Source: Streptomyces sp. AC550_RSS872 | GTDB lineage: Bacteria > Actinomycetota > Actinomycetes > Streptomycetales > Streptomycetaceae | Direction: 5' to 3' | Assembly: GCF_019049285.1 (NCBI RefSeq) | Contig: NZ_JAGMUL010000045.1 | Span: forward strand, 1 to 64,000 | DNA: 64,000 nt | Part shown: positions 16,983-25,640 of the stretch, one piece after another | Layout of the letters: each line of letters starts with the position of its first letter | Numbering within the stretch: position 1 is the stretch's first letter | The notes under the pieces: model-generated | Told to the model about the DNA's origin: nothing | What the model saw: the letters and a program-made list of their open reading frames with translations, nothing else | Database searches by the model: none | Made by a program: the position numbers and the translations under genes

Positions 16983-17995
16983 GCAACGTCGAAATAGAGC
17001 CGACCGAGTCGTACCGCGGAACACCGGCCGACAGCGAACGGAGTGCGAGCGTCCCGCACATCGACGTACTCGCCCCACGGGACGTCCCCCTCGGCGGCCC
17101 ACGGGCGATGAAGGTGCGGCGCACACTGCCGCAACGCGCCCGTACCCTGATCGGAGCCTGGTGCTTCGCCGATCACTACGGCCCCGACGACGTCGCTGTC
17201 ACGGGTGGCATGGACGTCGCCCCGCATCCGCACACCGGGCTACAGACGGTGAGCTGGCTGTTCAGCGGGGAGATCGAGCACCGGGACAGTCTCGGCAGCC
17301 ACGCGCTGGTACGACCGGGCGAGCTGAACCTCATGACGGGCGGGTACGGCATCAGTCACTCGGAGGTCTCGACCGCTCGGACGACGATCCTGCACGGCGT
17401 CCAGCTGTGGGTGGCGCTGCCCGAACAGCACAGGAACGCGGAAGGCGACTTCCAGCACCACGTACCCGCGCCCGTACGGATCGCCGGGGCCGAAATCAGG
17501 GTCTTCCTGGGCTCCTTCGCCGGGGACGACTCCCCCGTACCGACCTTTACGCCCCTGCTCGGTGCCGAGATCGTCCTGGAGCCCCGCGCGGCCGTCACGT
17601 TCGCCGTCGACCCCGGTTTCGAGCACGGACTTCTCGTCGACCACGGGCACGTCCGCATGGCCGACACGCTCCTGCGTCCTGCGGAGTTGGGATATGCCGG
17701 CACCGGAAACGACACGTTGACGTTGACGAACGAGTCGGACGACACAGCCCGGACGGTCCTGCTCGGTGGAACGCCGTTCGACGAACAGATCGTCATGTGG
17801 TGGAACTTCATCGGCCGTAGCCATGAGGAGATCGTCCGGGCCAGGGAGGATTGGCAGAACGCCTCCGACCGGTTCGGGGCGGTCGAGGGATACGACGGAG
17901 ACCGTCTCCCCGCGCCGGCCCTGCCGAACGCCTTGATCGCGCCGCGCGGAAACCCCCGCGCCGCTGACCCGCACCGACCGAGAGGATCCCGATGA
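16979..17995 (+). CDS. Pirin-family protein
   Basis: This 338-residue bicupin starts with the GTG at 16979, which overlaps the preceding stop (GTGA) and follows GGAAGGAGGCGG. The N-terminal cupin keeps the metal-binding pattern: HPHTGLQTVSW, EIEHRDS and GYGISHSE. Pirins bind Fe or Ni; some are quercetin dioxygenases and others are redox-sensing cofactors. The C-terminal half is an ordinary pirin_C domain with FDEQIVMWWNFIG. It is translationally coupled to the MFS gene in front and the GNAT gene behind. Confidence 0.92.
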   Translation: MSNVEIEPTESYRGTPADSERSASVPHIDVLAPRDVPLGGPRAMKVRRTLPQRARTLIGAWCFADHYGPDDVAVTGGMDVAPHPHTGLQTVSWLFSGEIEHRDSLGSHALVRPGELNLMTGGYGISHSEVSTARTTILHGVQLWVALPEQHRNAEGDFQHHVPAPVRIAGAEIRVFLGSFAGDDSPVPTFTPLLGAEIVLEPRAAVTFAVDPGFEHGLLVDHGHVRMADTLLRPAELGYAGTGNDTLTLTNESDDTARTVLLGGTPFDEQIVMWWNFIGRSHEEIVRAREDWQNASDRFGAVEGYDGDRLPAPALPNALIAPRGNPRAADPHRPRGSR

Positions 17996-18330
17996 CCCAG
18001 CCTTCCGCCACCCCGACCGTCGAGCGGGTGGACAACCGACACCGATACGAAATCCGCGTCGACGGAAAGCGCGTCGGCCTGACCGCGTACCGCGACCGTG
18101 GTGAGCAGCGGGTCTTCTTCCACACGGAAGTCGACGACGCCTTCGCCGGCCAGGGACTGGCCGCGCAGCTCGTCCATGAGGCACTCACCGACGTGCGCGG
18201 GTCGGGCAAGCGCATCGTTCCCGTCTGCCCCTATGTGGCCAAGTACCTGACCAGGCATGAGGAGTTCAACGACATCACCGACCCGGTGACCCCGGAGGTC
18301 ATGCAGTGGCTGGACACCGAGTTGGGCTGA
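17992..18330 (+). CDS. Small GNAT-like acetyltransferase (YidJ / CTP domain)
   Basis: This 112-residue protein belongs to the minimal GNAT-fold proteins. It has RYEIRVDGKRVGLTAYRD, FFHTEVDDAFAGQGLAAQLV (the acetyl-CoA loop with the GQGLA signature) and IVPVCPYVAKYLTRHEEF (a conserved Cys-Pro-Tyr). Substrates are unknown. It starts at an ATGA overlap with pirin, preceded by GAGAGGATCCCG, and is the last gene of the run. A hairpin follows. Confidence 0.88.
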   Translation: MTQPSATPTVERVDNRHRYEIRVDGKRVGLTAYRDRGEQRVFFHTEVDDAFAGQGLAAQLVHEALTDVRGSGKRIVPVCPYVAKYLTRHEEFNDITDPVTPEVMQWLDTELG

Positions 18331-18343
18331 CGGCCGAGTCGAT

Positions 18344-18373
18344 CGGGAGGGGCCGCGCGGCGGCGTCCTCCCG
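18344..18373. terminator. Stem-loop between convergent GNAT and permease genes
   Basis: CGGGAGG (18344-18350) pairs with CCTCCCG (18367-18373) around a GC-rich 16-base loop. It sits in the 59-bp gap between two convergent stop codons. Confidence 0.5.
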
Positions 18374-18389
18374 CCTCGTCGCACCGTTG

Positions 18390-19205
18390 TCACTTGATGG
18401 CCCCGCTGGTGACGCCGGCGGAGACATAGCGCTGAGCGACGACGAGCAGCACGGCCGCCGGGACGGAAGCCAGAACGGCGGTGGCCATGATGGCGTTCCA
18501 TTCGTTCGTGTGAGCGCCGATGTACTGGTAGATGCCCAGGGTGATCGGCCGTACGGTCTCCGTGGTGGTCAGTGTGAGGGCGAAGAGGAAGTCGCTCCAT
18601 GTGAAGAGGAAGGTGAAAAGGGCGGTGGTGATCAACGAGTTGGCGCTCAACGGAAGCACCACGGAGCGGAAGGCGCGCAGCCTCCCCGCGCCGTCCACTC
18701 GCGCGGCGTCGATGATGTCCCTGGGAATGCCCTGCATGAACGACCGCAGAATGATGATCGCGAAGGGGACCCCGGCGGTCGAGTCGGCGAGGATCAGTCC
18801 GAGGTAGGAGTTCAGCAGGCCCAGGTCGTTGTAGGCGCCGTAGAGCGCGTTGGCCACGACGATGCTCGGCACCATCTGTGTGATCAAAACGCCGAAGAGC
18901 ACGAGGTTGGTTCCTCGGGGGCGGAACTGGGCCAGCGCGTAGGCCGCCGGGGCGGCGAGCGCCAGGCTGAGCGCAACACTGCCGCAGGCCACGACGAGGC
19001 TGGTGACGAGGCTGCGTCCCTGATCGCGCAGTGCCGTGGCGTAACCGCTGAAGTCCGGGTGGAAGGGGAACCAGTCTCCGTGCAGTGCGTTGCCCGCCGG
19101 TTGCAGCGAGGCATTCACCATCCAGTAGACGGGAAACAGCATCAGCGCGAGCAGGACGATCCCGACGATCGTGGACGGCAGGCCACGCTTCGGCGCGCGC
19201 TTCAC
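18390..19205 (-). CDS. Sugar ABC transporter permease (MalG-type)
   Basis: This 271-residue inner-membrane permease starts with GTG at 19205 (GAGAGGAGATCCC upstream). Six hydrophobic segments are visible. The EAA-loop that docks the ATPase reads DIIDAARVDGAGRLRAFRSVVLPL, and the N-terminal 'LFPVYWMVNASLQP' is typical of carbohydrate uptake family 1 second permeases. It is the last gene of a binding protein-permease-permease unit. No ATPase gene is nearby; Streptomyces CUT1 importers commonly share the MsiK ATPase encoded elsewhere. Confidence 0.92.
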   Translation of the reverse strand: MKRAPKRGLPSTIVGIVLLALMLFPVYWMVNASLQPAGNALHGDWFPFHPDFSGYATALRDQGRSLVTSLVVACGSVALSLALAAPAAYALAQFRPRGTNLVLFGVLITQMVPSIVVANALYGAYNDLGLLNSYLGLILADSTAGVPFAIIILRSFMQGIPRDIIDAARVDGAGRLRAFRSVVLPLSANSLITTALFTFLFTWSDFLFALTLTTTETVRPITLGIYQYIGAHTNEWNAIMATAVLASVPAAVLLVVAQRYVSAGVTSGAIK

Positions 19206-19216
19206 GGGATCTCCTC

Positions 19217-20170
19217 TCAGGCGTTCTGGGCGCGCCGGTTGGCGCGCAGGTAGACGAAGGCGAAGAGGAGCGAGATGACGACGAGCAGGTTGCTCATCGC
19301 GGCGCCGCCTCCGAACTCGAACTGCTGAAAGGACAGTTCGTACGACTGGGTGGCGAGGGTCTCCGTGGCGTTGGCCGGTCCTCCGCCCGTCATGACGAGG
19401 ATGACGTCCAGCACCTTGACCGTGTAGACCACGCCCAGCACCAGTACGACGCTGACCACAGGCCGCAGCAGTGGCCAGGTGACATGACGGAACGACTTCA
19501 CCGGGCCGGCCCCGTCCAGCTTCGCCGCCTCGTACAGATGTGTGGGGATGTCCTGTAGACCGCCGTAGAGGATCGCGGTGTTGAAGGGGATTCCGACCCA
19601 TATGTTGACCAGGATCACCGACACGAGCGCCTGTGAAGTGCCGGTGAGCCAGGGGATGCCGGACGACAGCAGGTGGAGATGGCGGAGTGCGCCGTTGACG
19701 ACTCCGGAGTCGGTGTCGAGCATCCACCTCCACGTCGTTCCGGAGACGACCAGTGGCAGCAGCCACGGCAGCAACAGAAGGGACCGCAGAACACCGCCGA
19801 GTGGGAAGCGCCGCTGGAAGAACAGGGCGAACGCCAGGCCGAGCACGAACTGCCCGAGCAGGGACCCGGCGGTGAACAGGACGGTGGTCAGCAAGACCTT
19901 GGGGAACAGGTCCAACGACAGGATCCTCGCGTAGTTCTCCAGCCCCACGAACGGCGCGGCACCGGTGTAGAACGTCGCGGTCGTGTACTGCTGGAAGCTC
20001 ATCGCGATGTTCTTGACGACCGGGTAGCCGAAGAACATCAGCAGGTACGCCGCGGCGGGCACGATGAACATCCACTGGGCGAGGGACTCCCACATACGTG
20101 CCCGGGCCACGGCCCGCTCCCTGCCGCGCGCGTCCAACAGATCAGGAAGTCGTCGCGATTCGTTGCGCAT
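19217..20170 (-). CDS. Sugar ABC transporter permease (MalF-type)
   Basis: This 317-residue permease has six membrane segments, the periplasmic-side loop GLENYARIL, and the EAA motif HLYEAAKLDGAGPVKSFRHVTWP. The ATG at 20170 overlaps the upstream binding-protein gene by 29 bp. A longer frame reaching 20260 would intrude deep into that gene and looks like an overlapping reading. The downstream permease starts 12 bp after its stop. It forms the heteromeric pore for an unidentified sugar. Confidence 0.92.
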   Translation of the reverse strand: MRNESRRLPDLLDARGRERAVARARMWESLAQWMFIVPAAAYLLMFFGYPVVKNIAMSFQQYTTATFYTGAAPFVGLENYARILSLDLFPKVLLTTVLFTAGSLLGQFVLGLAFALFFQRRFPLGGVLRSLLLLPWLLPLVVSGTTWRWMLDTDSGVVNGALRHLHLLSSGIPWLTGTSQALVSVILVNIWVGIPFNTAILYGGLQDIPTHLYEAAKLDGAGPVKSFRHVTWPLLRPVVSVVLVLGVVYTVKVLDVILVMTGGGPANATETLATQSYELSFQQFEFGGGAAMSNLLVVISLLFAFVYLRANRRAQNA

Positions 20171-21392
20171 CCTTGAGCGCTTCCTCCGGGGTCTGCTCGC
20201 CCGTGAGCGCGGACTGGATCGCGGTGTACATACCGGTCGCCGCCTTCGGCCATCTGACACCGAGCTCGCTGGTACGGGCCCGGGCCCCTTCGACGCTCTT
20301 GACGAAGGCGGCCATCGACGGGACCTGTTCGGCGTACTGGGCGGCCACCGTGGTGCGGGAGGGCACGGTCAAGTACTGCTCGGCCAGGGCGAGCTGGTTC
20401 GTGGAGTCGTTCAGGCAGGCGAGTACCTGCGCGGCCTTCTCCTGCCGTTCCTTGGAATCGCTCTGCGGGACCGTCCACACCTCACCGCCGAGCGGTGTGA
20501 CAGGGGTTTGCCCCGCCCGGGGGACGGGGATGGGGGCCACACCCCAGTGCAGGTTCTTGTCCTTGTTCAGGGCGTGGATCCGCCAGGGGCCGTTGACCAT
20601 CATGGCTGTCTTGCCGGCGAGGAACTGGTCGTGGAGGTCGGCCTGTGTCCAGTTCAGCACCGACTTCGACATGGAGCCGCTCTTCACCAGGTCGACCCAC
20701 AGTTGGAGTGCCTGCGCGGCCTGCGGGGTGTCCAACTGCTTCTCGGTCCCGCCGTTGGACCACAGGAAGGGCAGGTACTGCCAGGTGCTCTCCGGAGTTG
20801 CGGGCGCGGAGACCGCGACGCCGTAACGCCCCGGGCGGGTCAGCTTGGCCGCCGCCGCCTTCAGCTCGTCCCAGGTCCTCGGCACGGCGACGCCGGCCTC
20901 GGCGAGCATGTCCTTGTTGTAGAAGAGGGCAATCGTGCTGACGGTGGGTGCCAGTCCGTAGACTTTTCCCTTGTAGGTGCCAGCCGACAGGATGCCCTCG
21001 GCGAACCCGCTGGAGTCGATGCCGTACTGGTCCAGCGGGGTCAGCGCGCCGGTCTGGGCGATCTGCTGCAGGTCGGGGTTGTCCACCATCAGCAGGTCGG
21101 GAAGGGTCCGTGACGACGCCTGTTGCAGGACCTTCGGGACGAGCGACGCGCCTGGAACGCTGGTGTGCTCGACCTTGACGCCTGCGCTCTTGCCACAGGT
21201 GGTGAGCCGTTCGCCCCACTGCCGGTGTTCGGACGCGTCGGTGTAGTAGTCGAGCGCGGTGATGGAGGTGACCTTGCCCGTGGCGGATCCGTCGCCGGTT
21301 CCGCCACCGCAGCCGGTGGCAGCCAGCACCAGGGCGACGGCTCCGAAGAGGGCGGCGATCCGCCGCGCCGGCGGTCTGACCGGTGAAATCAT
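20142..21392 (-). CDS. Sugar ABC transporter substrate-binding lipoprotein
   Basis: This 416-residue family-1 solute-binding protein has a lipoprotein signal peptide (basic PVRPPARRIAALFG, hydrophobic core, lipobox LAATGC with Cys at about residue 28). The mature part has SBP_bac_1 landmarks: YNKDMLAEAGV, PRTWDELKAAAAKL, and GKTAMMVNGPWRI. It captures a carbohydrate outside the membrane and delivers it to the two permeases encoded downstream. The chemical specificity cannot be read from the sequence. Confidence 0.93.
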   Translation of the reverse strand: MISPVRPPARRIAALFGAVALVLAATGCGGGTGDGSATGKVTSITALDYYTDASEHRQWGERLTTCGKSAGVKVEHTSVPGASLVPKVLQQASSRTLPDLLMVDNPDLQQIAQTGALTPLDQYGIDSSGFAEGILSAGTYKGKVYGLAPTVSTIALFYNKDMLAEAGVAVPRTWDELKAAAAKLTRPGRYGVAVSAPATPESTWQYLPFLWSNGGTEKQLDTPQAAQALQLWVDLVKSGSMSKSVLNWTQADLHDQFLAGKTAMMVNGPWRIHALNKDKNLHWGVAPIPVPRAGQTPVTPLGGEVWTVPQSDSKERQEKAAQVLACLNDSTNQLALAEQYLTVPSRTTVAAQYAEQVPSMAAFVKSVEGARARTSELGVRWPKAATGMYTAIQSALTGEQTPEEALKDAQRIATTS

Positions 21393-21697
21393 GGTGGTGC
21401 CTGTTCCCGAGTGACATCTGCTGCCGAAATGTCGGTCTCGGGAGGTGAAACGGAATCCGAGGTTCCCGCGACGACTCGGTCAGCGTAAGCGCACGAGACA
21501 TGACCAAGACGTTCCGGCCGATAACAAAACGGTCTATAGAGCGTCCTCCCGGTGAACATCAACTCAGCGTTCGCCCAGGTCAGGTGTGAGGACGGAGTTG
21601 CGGCCATTGAGCTGCTCGACGGTGGCCGTCCCCACACACAGCGGCTCGGGCAGGACGCGAGACCCGGCGAGACCCTGCCGTTACCTCCATCGCCCGC
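21393..21697. other. Upstream region of the sugar ABC operon
   Basis: These 305 bases hold the promoter of the leftward ABC operon and the trailer of the leftward hydrolase. I see no convincing gene. A relatively AT-rich patch (GATAACAAAACGGTCTATAG, 21521-21540) is a candidate regulatory site. No regulator of the importer is encoded next to it. Confidence 0.4.
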
Positions 21698-22465
21698 TCA
21701 CAAAGTTGGTCGCAGCCCGTCGCCGTCACCGTGACCAGTGCCCTGTTCGACGGCTTCCCGAATCATCGCCGCCACGGCGCCGGGCTGCGACAGCACGACG
21801 GCGTGCGAACCGTCCAGCAGGTATGCGGTGGCTGCCATGCGTTGTGCCATGAAGCACTGAGCGGCGGGGTTGAGCATCCGGTCGGCGGTCGCGATGGCGT
21901 ACCAGGACGGCTTGGAGGCCCACGCCGGCGGGCCCGATCTTCCGGTCAGCGCGCTCCAGGCGATCGGGCGTTGCGCCACGGACAGGACGTCCGCGACGCG
22001 GGGCAGCAGGTCGGCGGCATACACCTGCGGGAACCGTTCCTTACGGATGTACAGCTCGCTGTCCGGATCCGCGGGAAACCGGCGGGGGATGGCGACGGTG
22101 ACGGTCGCGTCGGTCACCGGCATCGGGGCAAACCGGTTCGTGATGTCTACAGCGCACTCTCCGGCGTCGAGGCCGAGCGCCGCGACATAGCACAGCGCCA
22201 CGACGTTGTCGGCGTCGGTGGCGGCATGCGTGATGACCGCTCCGCCGTAGCCGTGGCCGACCAGCACGACCGGGATGTCGATCTGGCGCACCACGCTCCG
22301 GATGTAGGCGGCGTCCTGAGCCAGGCCGCGCAGCGGGTTCGCCGGGGCGCGCACAGTCAGTCCGGCGGTGTGGAGGAGTCGGATGACCCCCGCCCAGGAC
22401 GACGCGTCGGTAAACGCCCCATGCACAAGCACGATGGTCGGCGGTACGGGGGTGGGTCTGTGCAC
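21698..22465 (-). CDS. Alpha/beta hydrolase-like protein lacking the nucleophilic serine
   Basis: This 255-residue paralogue of the 9041-9757 and 38290-39015 hydrolases has TIVLVHGAFTDASSW, PANPLRGLAQDAAYIRSVVRQ and a GSHAVVLSQP histidine region. The nucleophile elbow reads VGHGYGG instead of VGHSYGG: the serine codon is GGC (Gly, about residue 72), so classical hydrolysis is not expected. I place the start at the GTG at 22465, because CGGAGG lies 8 bases upstream; a GTG at 22510 is in frame but has no ribosome site. It could be a non-enzymatic binding protein or an early pseudogene. Confidence 0.75.
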   Translation of the reverse strand: MHRPTPVPPTIVLVHGAFTDASSWAGVIRLLHTAGLTVRAPANPLRGLAQDAAYIRSVVRQIDIPVVLVGHGYGGAVITHAATDADNVVALCYVAALGLDAGECAVDITNRFAPMPVTDATVTVAIPRRFPADPDSELYIRKERFPQVYAADLLPRVADVLSVAQRPIAWSALTGRSGPPAWASKPSWYAIATADRMLNPAAQCFMAQRMAATAYLLDGSHAVVLSQPGAVAAMIREAVEQGTGHGDGDGLRPTL

Positions 22466-22484
22466 GTCAGTCGCCTCCGAATGA

Positions 22485-22502
22485 GTTTGGTCCCAGCCAA
22501 AC
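22485..22502. promoter_or_regulatory. Inverted repeat upstream of the Ser-less hydrolase
   Basis: GTTTGG (22485-22490) and CCAAAC (22497-22502) form a perfect 6+6 inverted repeat with a 6-base spacer, 20 bp upstream of the chosen start codon. The size and symmetry suit a dimeric repressor operator. No binding protein can be named. Confidence 0.4.
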
Positions 22503-22548
22503 GCACTCACGCGGGGCAGGCATCGCGTGAACGTACCAACATGTCCGC

Positions 22549-25293
22549 TCAGTCGTCGCGCAAGGACATGACCACGTTGGCAAGTTGGACCCGGGAGTTG
22601 ACCGACAACTTACGGAAGGCGGAACTCAGGTGAGTGTTGACCGTGTGCGGGGAGACGATAAGCAGGTCGGCGGCCGACCGGTTGGTGTGACCCTCGGCAA
22701 CAAGGCGGGCGATCCTCTTCTCCGATGCCGTGAGCGCCTCCCATCCCTGGACTGGTCGCTGCCTGGTCGCTGACCTGCGGCTGCCGGCCTCCCCACCACC
22801 CATGTCACGCTGCACGCGTGCCGCTGCCGCGTGGGCTCCTGACTCGGCGAACGTGGCATGGGCGTGCGCCAGGGGGGCCACTGCTTCGGCTTTCCGGCCC
22901 GCCGCCAGTAGTGCCTGTCCGAGATCTGCGGAGGCGGCCGCCCGGACCAGCGGGCGAGGGCTCGCCTTGAGCAGTGCTACGGAACGTTCCAGCATGGCGA
23001 GATCCTTGTTCACGAGCCCGAGAGCCTGCGCCGCGATGCCCGTGGCGGTGGGCACGGCGGGGTTGCGTTCGGCGTGGGCTTGGGCCTGTGCGGCCAGATC
23101 CTCGGCGAGCCCGTGGTCCGCGCCTCGCAGGGCCACGCGTATCGCGGAGTCGACCCAGTCACGCAACAGCCGCCAGCGCATGAAGGGACCCTTTTCCTGC
23201 ACCTGCCGAATCTTGTCGATGGCAAGCCCGATGTCCCCGTCGTCCTCGGCGAGGACCGCTTCCAGGAAGCGCACCGCGGCTGTGTTGCCCGGGTTCGGTT
23301 TGATCGCCAGTCTTTCCTGCGCTGCGGCCAGGTGCTGCCGCGCCGCTTCCCGGTCGCCGCGGAGAAGGGCGATCCGGGAGCGGATCACGCGAGAGTTCAA
23401 CTGCTGGACGGGTACCTGTACGTCGTCCTCCAGCCGCTCCATGGTGACGAAGTCGGCCTCGGCGTCGTCGAGCATGCCAAGCCCCAGATGCTGCTGGGCC
23501 TGTGCCCACAGCAGCATCGCCTGACGGGGCGACCCGGCATTGTCCGCTGCCTGCAACAGCCGTTCGCTGGACTCGAAGTCGTCCAAGTGCTGGTACGCGA
23601 CGATCTCTTCGGGAAGGAAAGCGGAGTCGACGACGCTGAGCGCGGTAAAGCGCTCCAGTGCGATGGCGTTCTCTCCCGCGTTGAGCGCGATCTCGCCGAG
23701 CCCGAACAGAGCCAGGACGTGTGCCTCCCGGTCACCGGTCGCGATGGCGTCGCGCAGCGCGTTCTCGCCGGCCTCACACGCCCCGACCAGATCATGCCCT
23801 CGGGACAGGGCCAGCGCACGCAGCGCGGCCAGCCTCGCCCGGACTTCCGGGGCGGCGCCCCCGACTGCCAGGGTCGTTTCGGCCCGGCGTCGCAACTCGT
23901 CGGCGAGATCCATGTTCCACAACGTCCCGCCGAGGGCAGCCTGCAACCGACCCAACGCCTCCAGGGGCGGCCGGAGAGCCAGCAGCTGGTCGCCGGTCGA
24001 CAGCGCCTCTCGGTTCCTGCCGGCCCGTGTCAGGCAGACGATCGCCTGCTCACCCACTACGAAGCTCAACGGCCTCGCGGACGGCACCAACTTCAGGGCG
24101 CTCGTCATCAGGTCGGCCGCGAGGCCCGGCGTGACGGGCAGTACGTCGTCAGCGGCTCGCCGCAGCAGCGTCACAGCTTCCTCGTCTCCGGGCAGGGCGC
24201 CCTTGAGGATGTGCGGCACCGTGTCGATCGGCTGGTGGCCCGCGGAGACGAGGTGGTTGGCGGCCTCCCGGTGCAGAGCCTTCCGGGCCGACGGTGGGAT
24301 GTCGGCGTAGACCGCCTGGCGCAACAGATCATGCCGGAAAACCAGGTGATCGCCGTCGTCGTCCAGGAGTCCGGCGCGCACCGCCTCCTCGAGCGCCGCG
24401 ATCAACGTGGTGGGCGGTTGGCCGCAGAGCGCGGCGGCCTCGGGAAAGCCGAACCTGCGTCCCAGCACCGCTCCCATCTGGAGGAAGCGCAGTGTGCTGG
24501 GTTCCAGGGACCTGAGCCTGGCGCGCACACCCACGACGAGCCCTGGGTGCACAGGATCCCCCGAGACACCGGCGGTCCGCAGTCCCACGAGCATCTCGAC
24601 CGCCAGGAACGGGTTCCCGCCGGCTCCGTCGAGCAGGTCCCGTACCCGCTCGTCAACGGCTGCACCCAGTGTGTCGCCAGCCAGCTGGCCGATGGCCGCG
24701 CTGGACAGTGGCCGCAATGGCACAGTAACCGTGGGGAGCTCACCCGTCGCAGCTGCGACGACCTCCTCCGCCGGACCAGCCGGCTGCTGTCGCCCGGTCA
24801 GCATCCAGAGAACCGGCGAGGTCCGCAAGCGTGTCGGAAGCTGTTTCAGGGCGAACCGGCTCAGCGGGTCGGCCCACTGCACATCGTCCAGGGCGATCAG
24901 CACCGGCACAGTGCAGGCTCTGTCCTCGATCGCCTCCGCCAGGCGTTCCACCAGCCAGATCCGCTGATCGTGGTTGCGCGCGAGATCGGCGAAGGCATCG
25001 CCGGACAGCAGCGGCTGATCGCCGTGCAGGATGCAGGCTGCCAACGACGAGAGCGGCACGATGTGATGCAGCTCATCGGCCTTGCCGAGGCCGACAGAGA
25101 ATCCCGCTGCCCCAGCCCTGGCGACGGCCTCGGCAAGCAGCGTGCTTTTGCCGATTCCAGGTTCCCCCCGGATCAGGGTGAGCGCGCCGCTTCCGCTGCG
25201 GGCCACCGAGGCGATCAGTGTGTGCAGCTCTTCGAGTTCTGCCTCCCTGCCGCGCAGACCGCTTCGGGACAGCGACGAGCCTGACCCCACCAC
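22549..25293 (-). CDS. LuxR-family ATPase regulator (LAL type)
   Basis: This 914-residue regulator has an AAA/STAND ATPase domain first (Walker A RGEPGIGKST at about 42-51; Walker B VPVLIALDDVQWADP). A long helical repeat (TPR-like) middle follows, then a C-terminal LuxR helix-turn-helix (ALTASEKRIARLVAEGHTN, SPHTVNTHLSSAFRKL). LALs are large ATP-dependent activators found beside secondary-metabolite or sugar genes. The GTG at 25293 has AGGAGGG six bases upstream; a longer frame begins in unrelated sequence. The gene reads towards the Ser-less hydrolase, with an 83-bp gap, so that hydrolase may be a target or co-transcribed. Confidence 0.92.
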   Translation of the reverse strand: MVGSGSSLSRSGLRGREAELEELHTLIASVARSGSGALTLIRGEPGIGKSTLLAEAVARAGAAGFSVGLGKADELHHIVPLSSLAACILHGDQPLLSGDAFADLARNHDQRIWLVERLAEAIEDRACTVPVLIALDDVQWADPLSRFALKQLPTRLRTSPVLWMLTGRQQPAGPAEEVVAAATGELPTVTVPLRPLSSAAIGQLAGDTLGAAVDERVRDLLDGAGGNPFLAVEMLVGLRTAGVSGDPVHPGLVVGVRARLRSLEPSTLRFLQMGAVLGRRFGFPEAAALCGQPPTTLIAALEEAVRAGLLDDDGDHLVFRHDLLRQAVYADIPPSARKALHREAANHLVSAGHQPIDTVPHILKGALPGDEEAVTLLRRAADDVLPVTPGLAADLMTSALKLVPSARPLSFVVGEQAIVCLTRAGRNREALSTGDQLLALRPPLEALGRLQAALGGTLWNMDLADELRRRAETTLAVGGAAPEVRARLAALRALALSRGHDLVGACEAGENALRDAIATGDREAHVLALFGLGEIALNAGENAIALERFTALSVVDSAFLPEEIVAYQHLDDFESSERLLQAADNAGSPRQAMLLWAQAQQHLGLGMLDDAEADFVTMERLEDDVQVPVQQLNSRVIRSRIALLRGDREAARQHLAAAQERLAIKPNPGNTAAVRFLEAVLAEDDGDIGLAIDKIRQVQEKGPFMRWRLLRDWVDSAIRVALRGADHGLAEDLAAQAQAHAERNPAVPTATGIAAQALGLVNKDLAMLERSVALLKASPRPLVRAAASADLGQALLAAGRKAEAVAPLAHAHATFAESGAHAAAARVQRDMGGGEAGSRRSATRQRPVQGWEALTASEKRIARLVAEGHTNRSAADLLIVSPHTVNTHLSSAFRKLSVNSRVQLANVVMSLRDD

Positions 25294-25487
25294 GCACGTC
25301 CCTCCTGTCTGCACTCGCCGGGCGAAGCCGTGCTCAGCCCATGCCGACCGGCGACTCCGCTCTTCGGTGTCGGCTGCCGGCGCTCGAGGTTGGCAGGCCC
25401 GGGCGGCGCGCCGGGTTTCCACTATGGCAAGAGCGGCAGCTCAGTGCACAGCTCGGTACATAGGGTGAGACGGCTGGCGGGAGCCCT

Positions 25488-25640
25488 GGCATGGCTGGGC
25501 GGAATGACGTCACGGGCACGGTTACCGAAGCCGGACTGGACGTTTTGCAGGGATCGATGCGGAACTCGTCGGAGGGCGTGTGTCCGTGCCGGGGCGGTGT
25601 GTTCAGCAGGATGATGATCTGGGCTGGATACTTCCTCGCC
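25488..25640 (+). pseudogene. Decayed second copy of the flavoprotein-reductase N-terminus
   Basis: By eye, 25498-25640 aligns with 7606-7742 of the reductase fragment. Shared landmarks are GTCxCGGGCACG, GAxGCCGGACTGGA, ATCGAxGCGGAxCTCGTCGG, and TGATGATCxGGGCxGGA. Translation gives TVTEAGLDV and RMMIWAGYFLA in place of TLAEAGLDV and KLMIRAGILLA. At least one frameshift lies between them, and the redox Cys pair is disturbed. It abuts the end of the converging AraC gene. It is a relic with no coding capacity. Confidence 0.6.
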
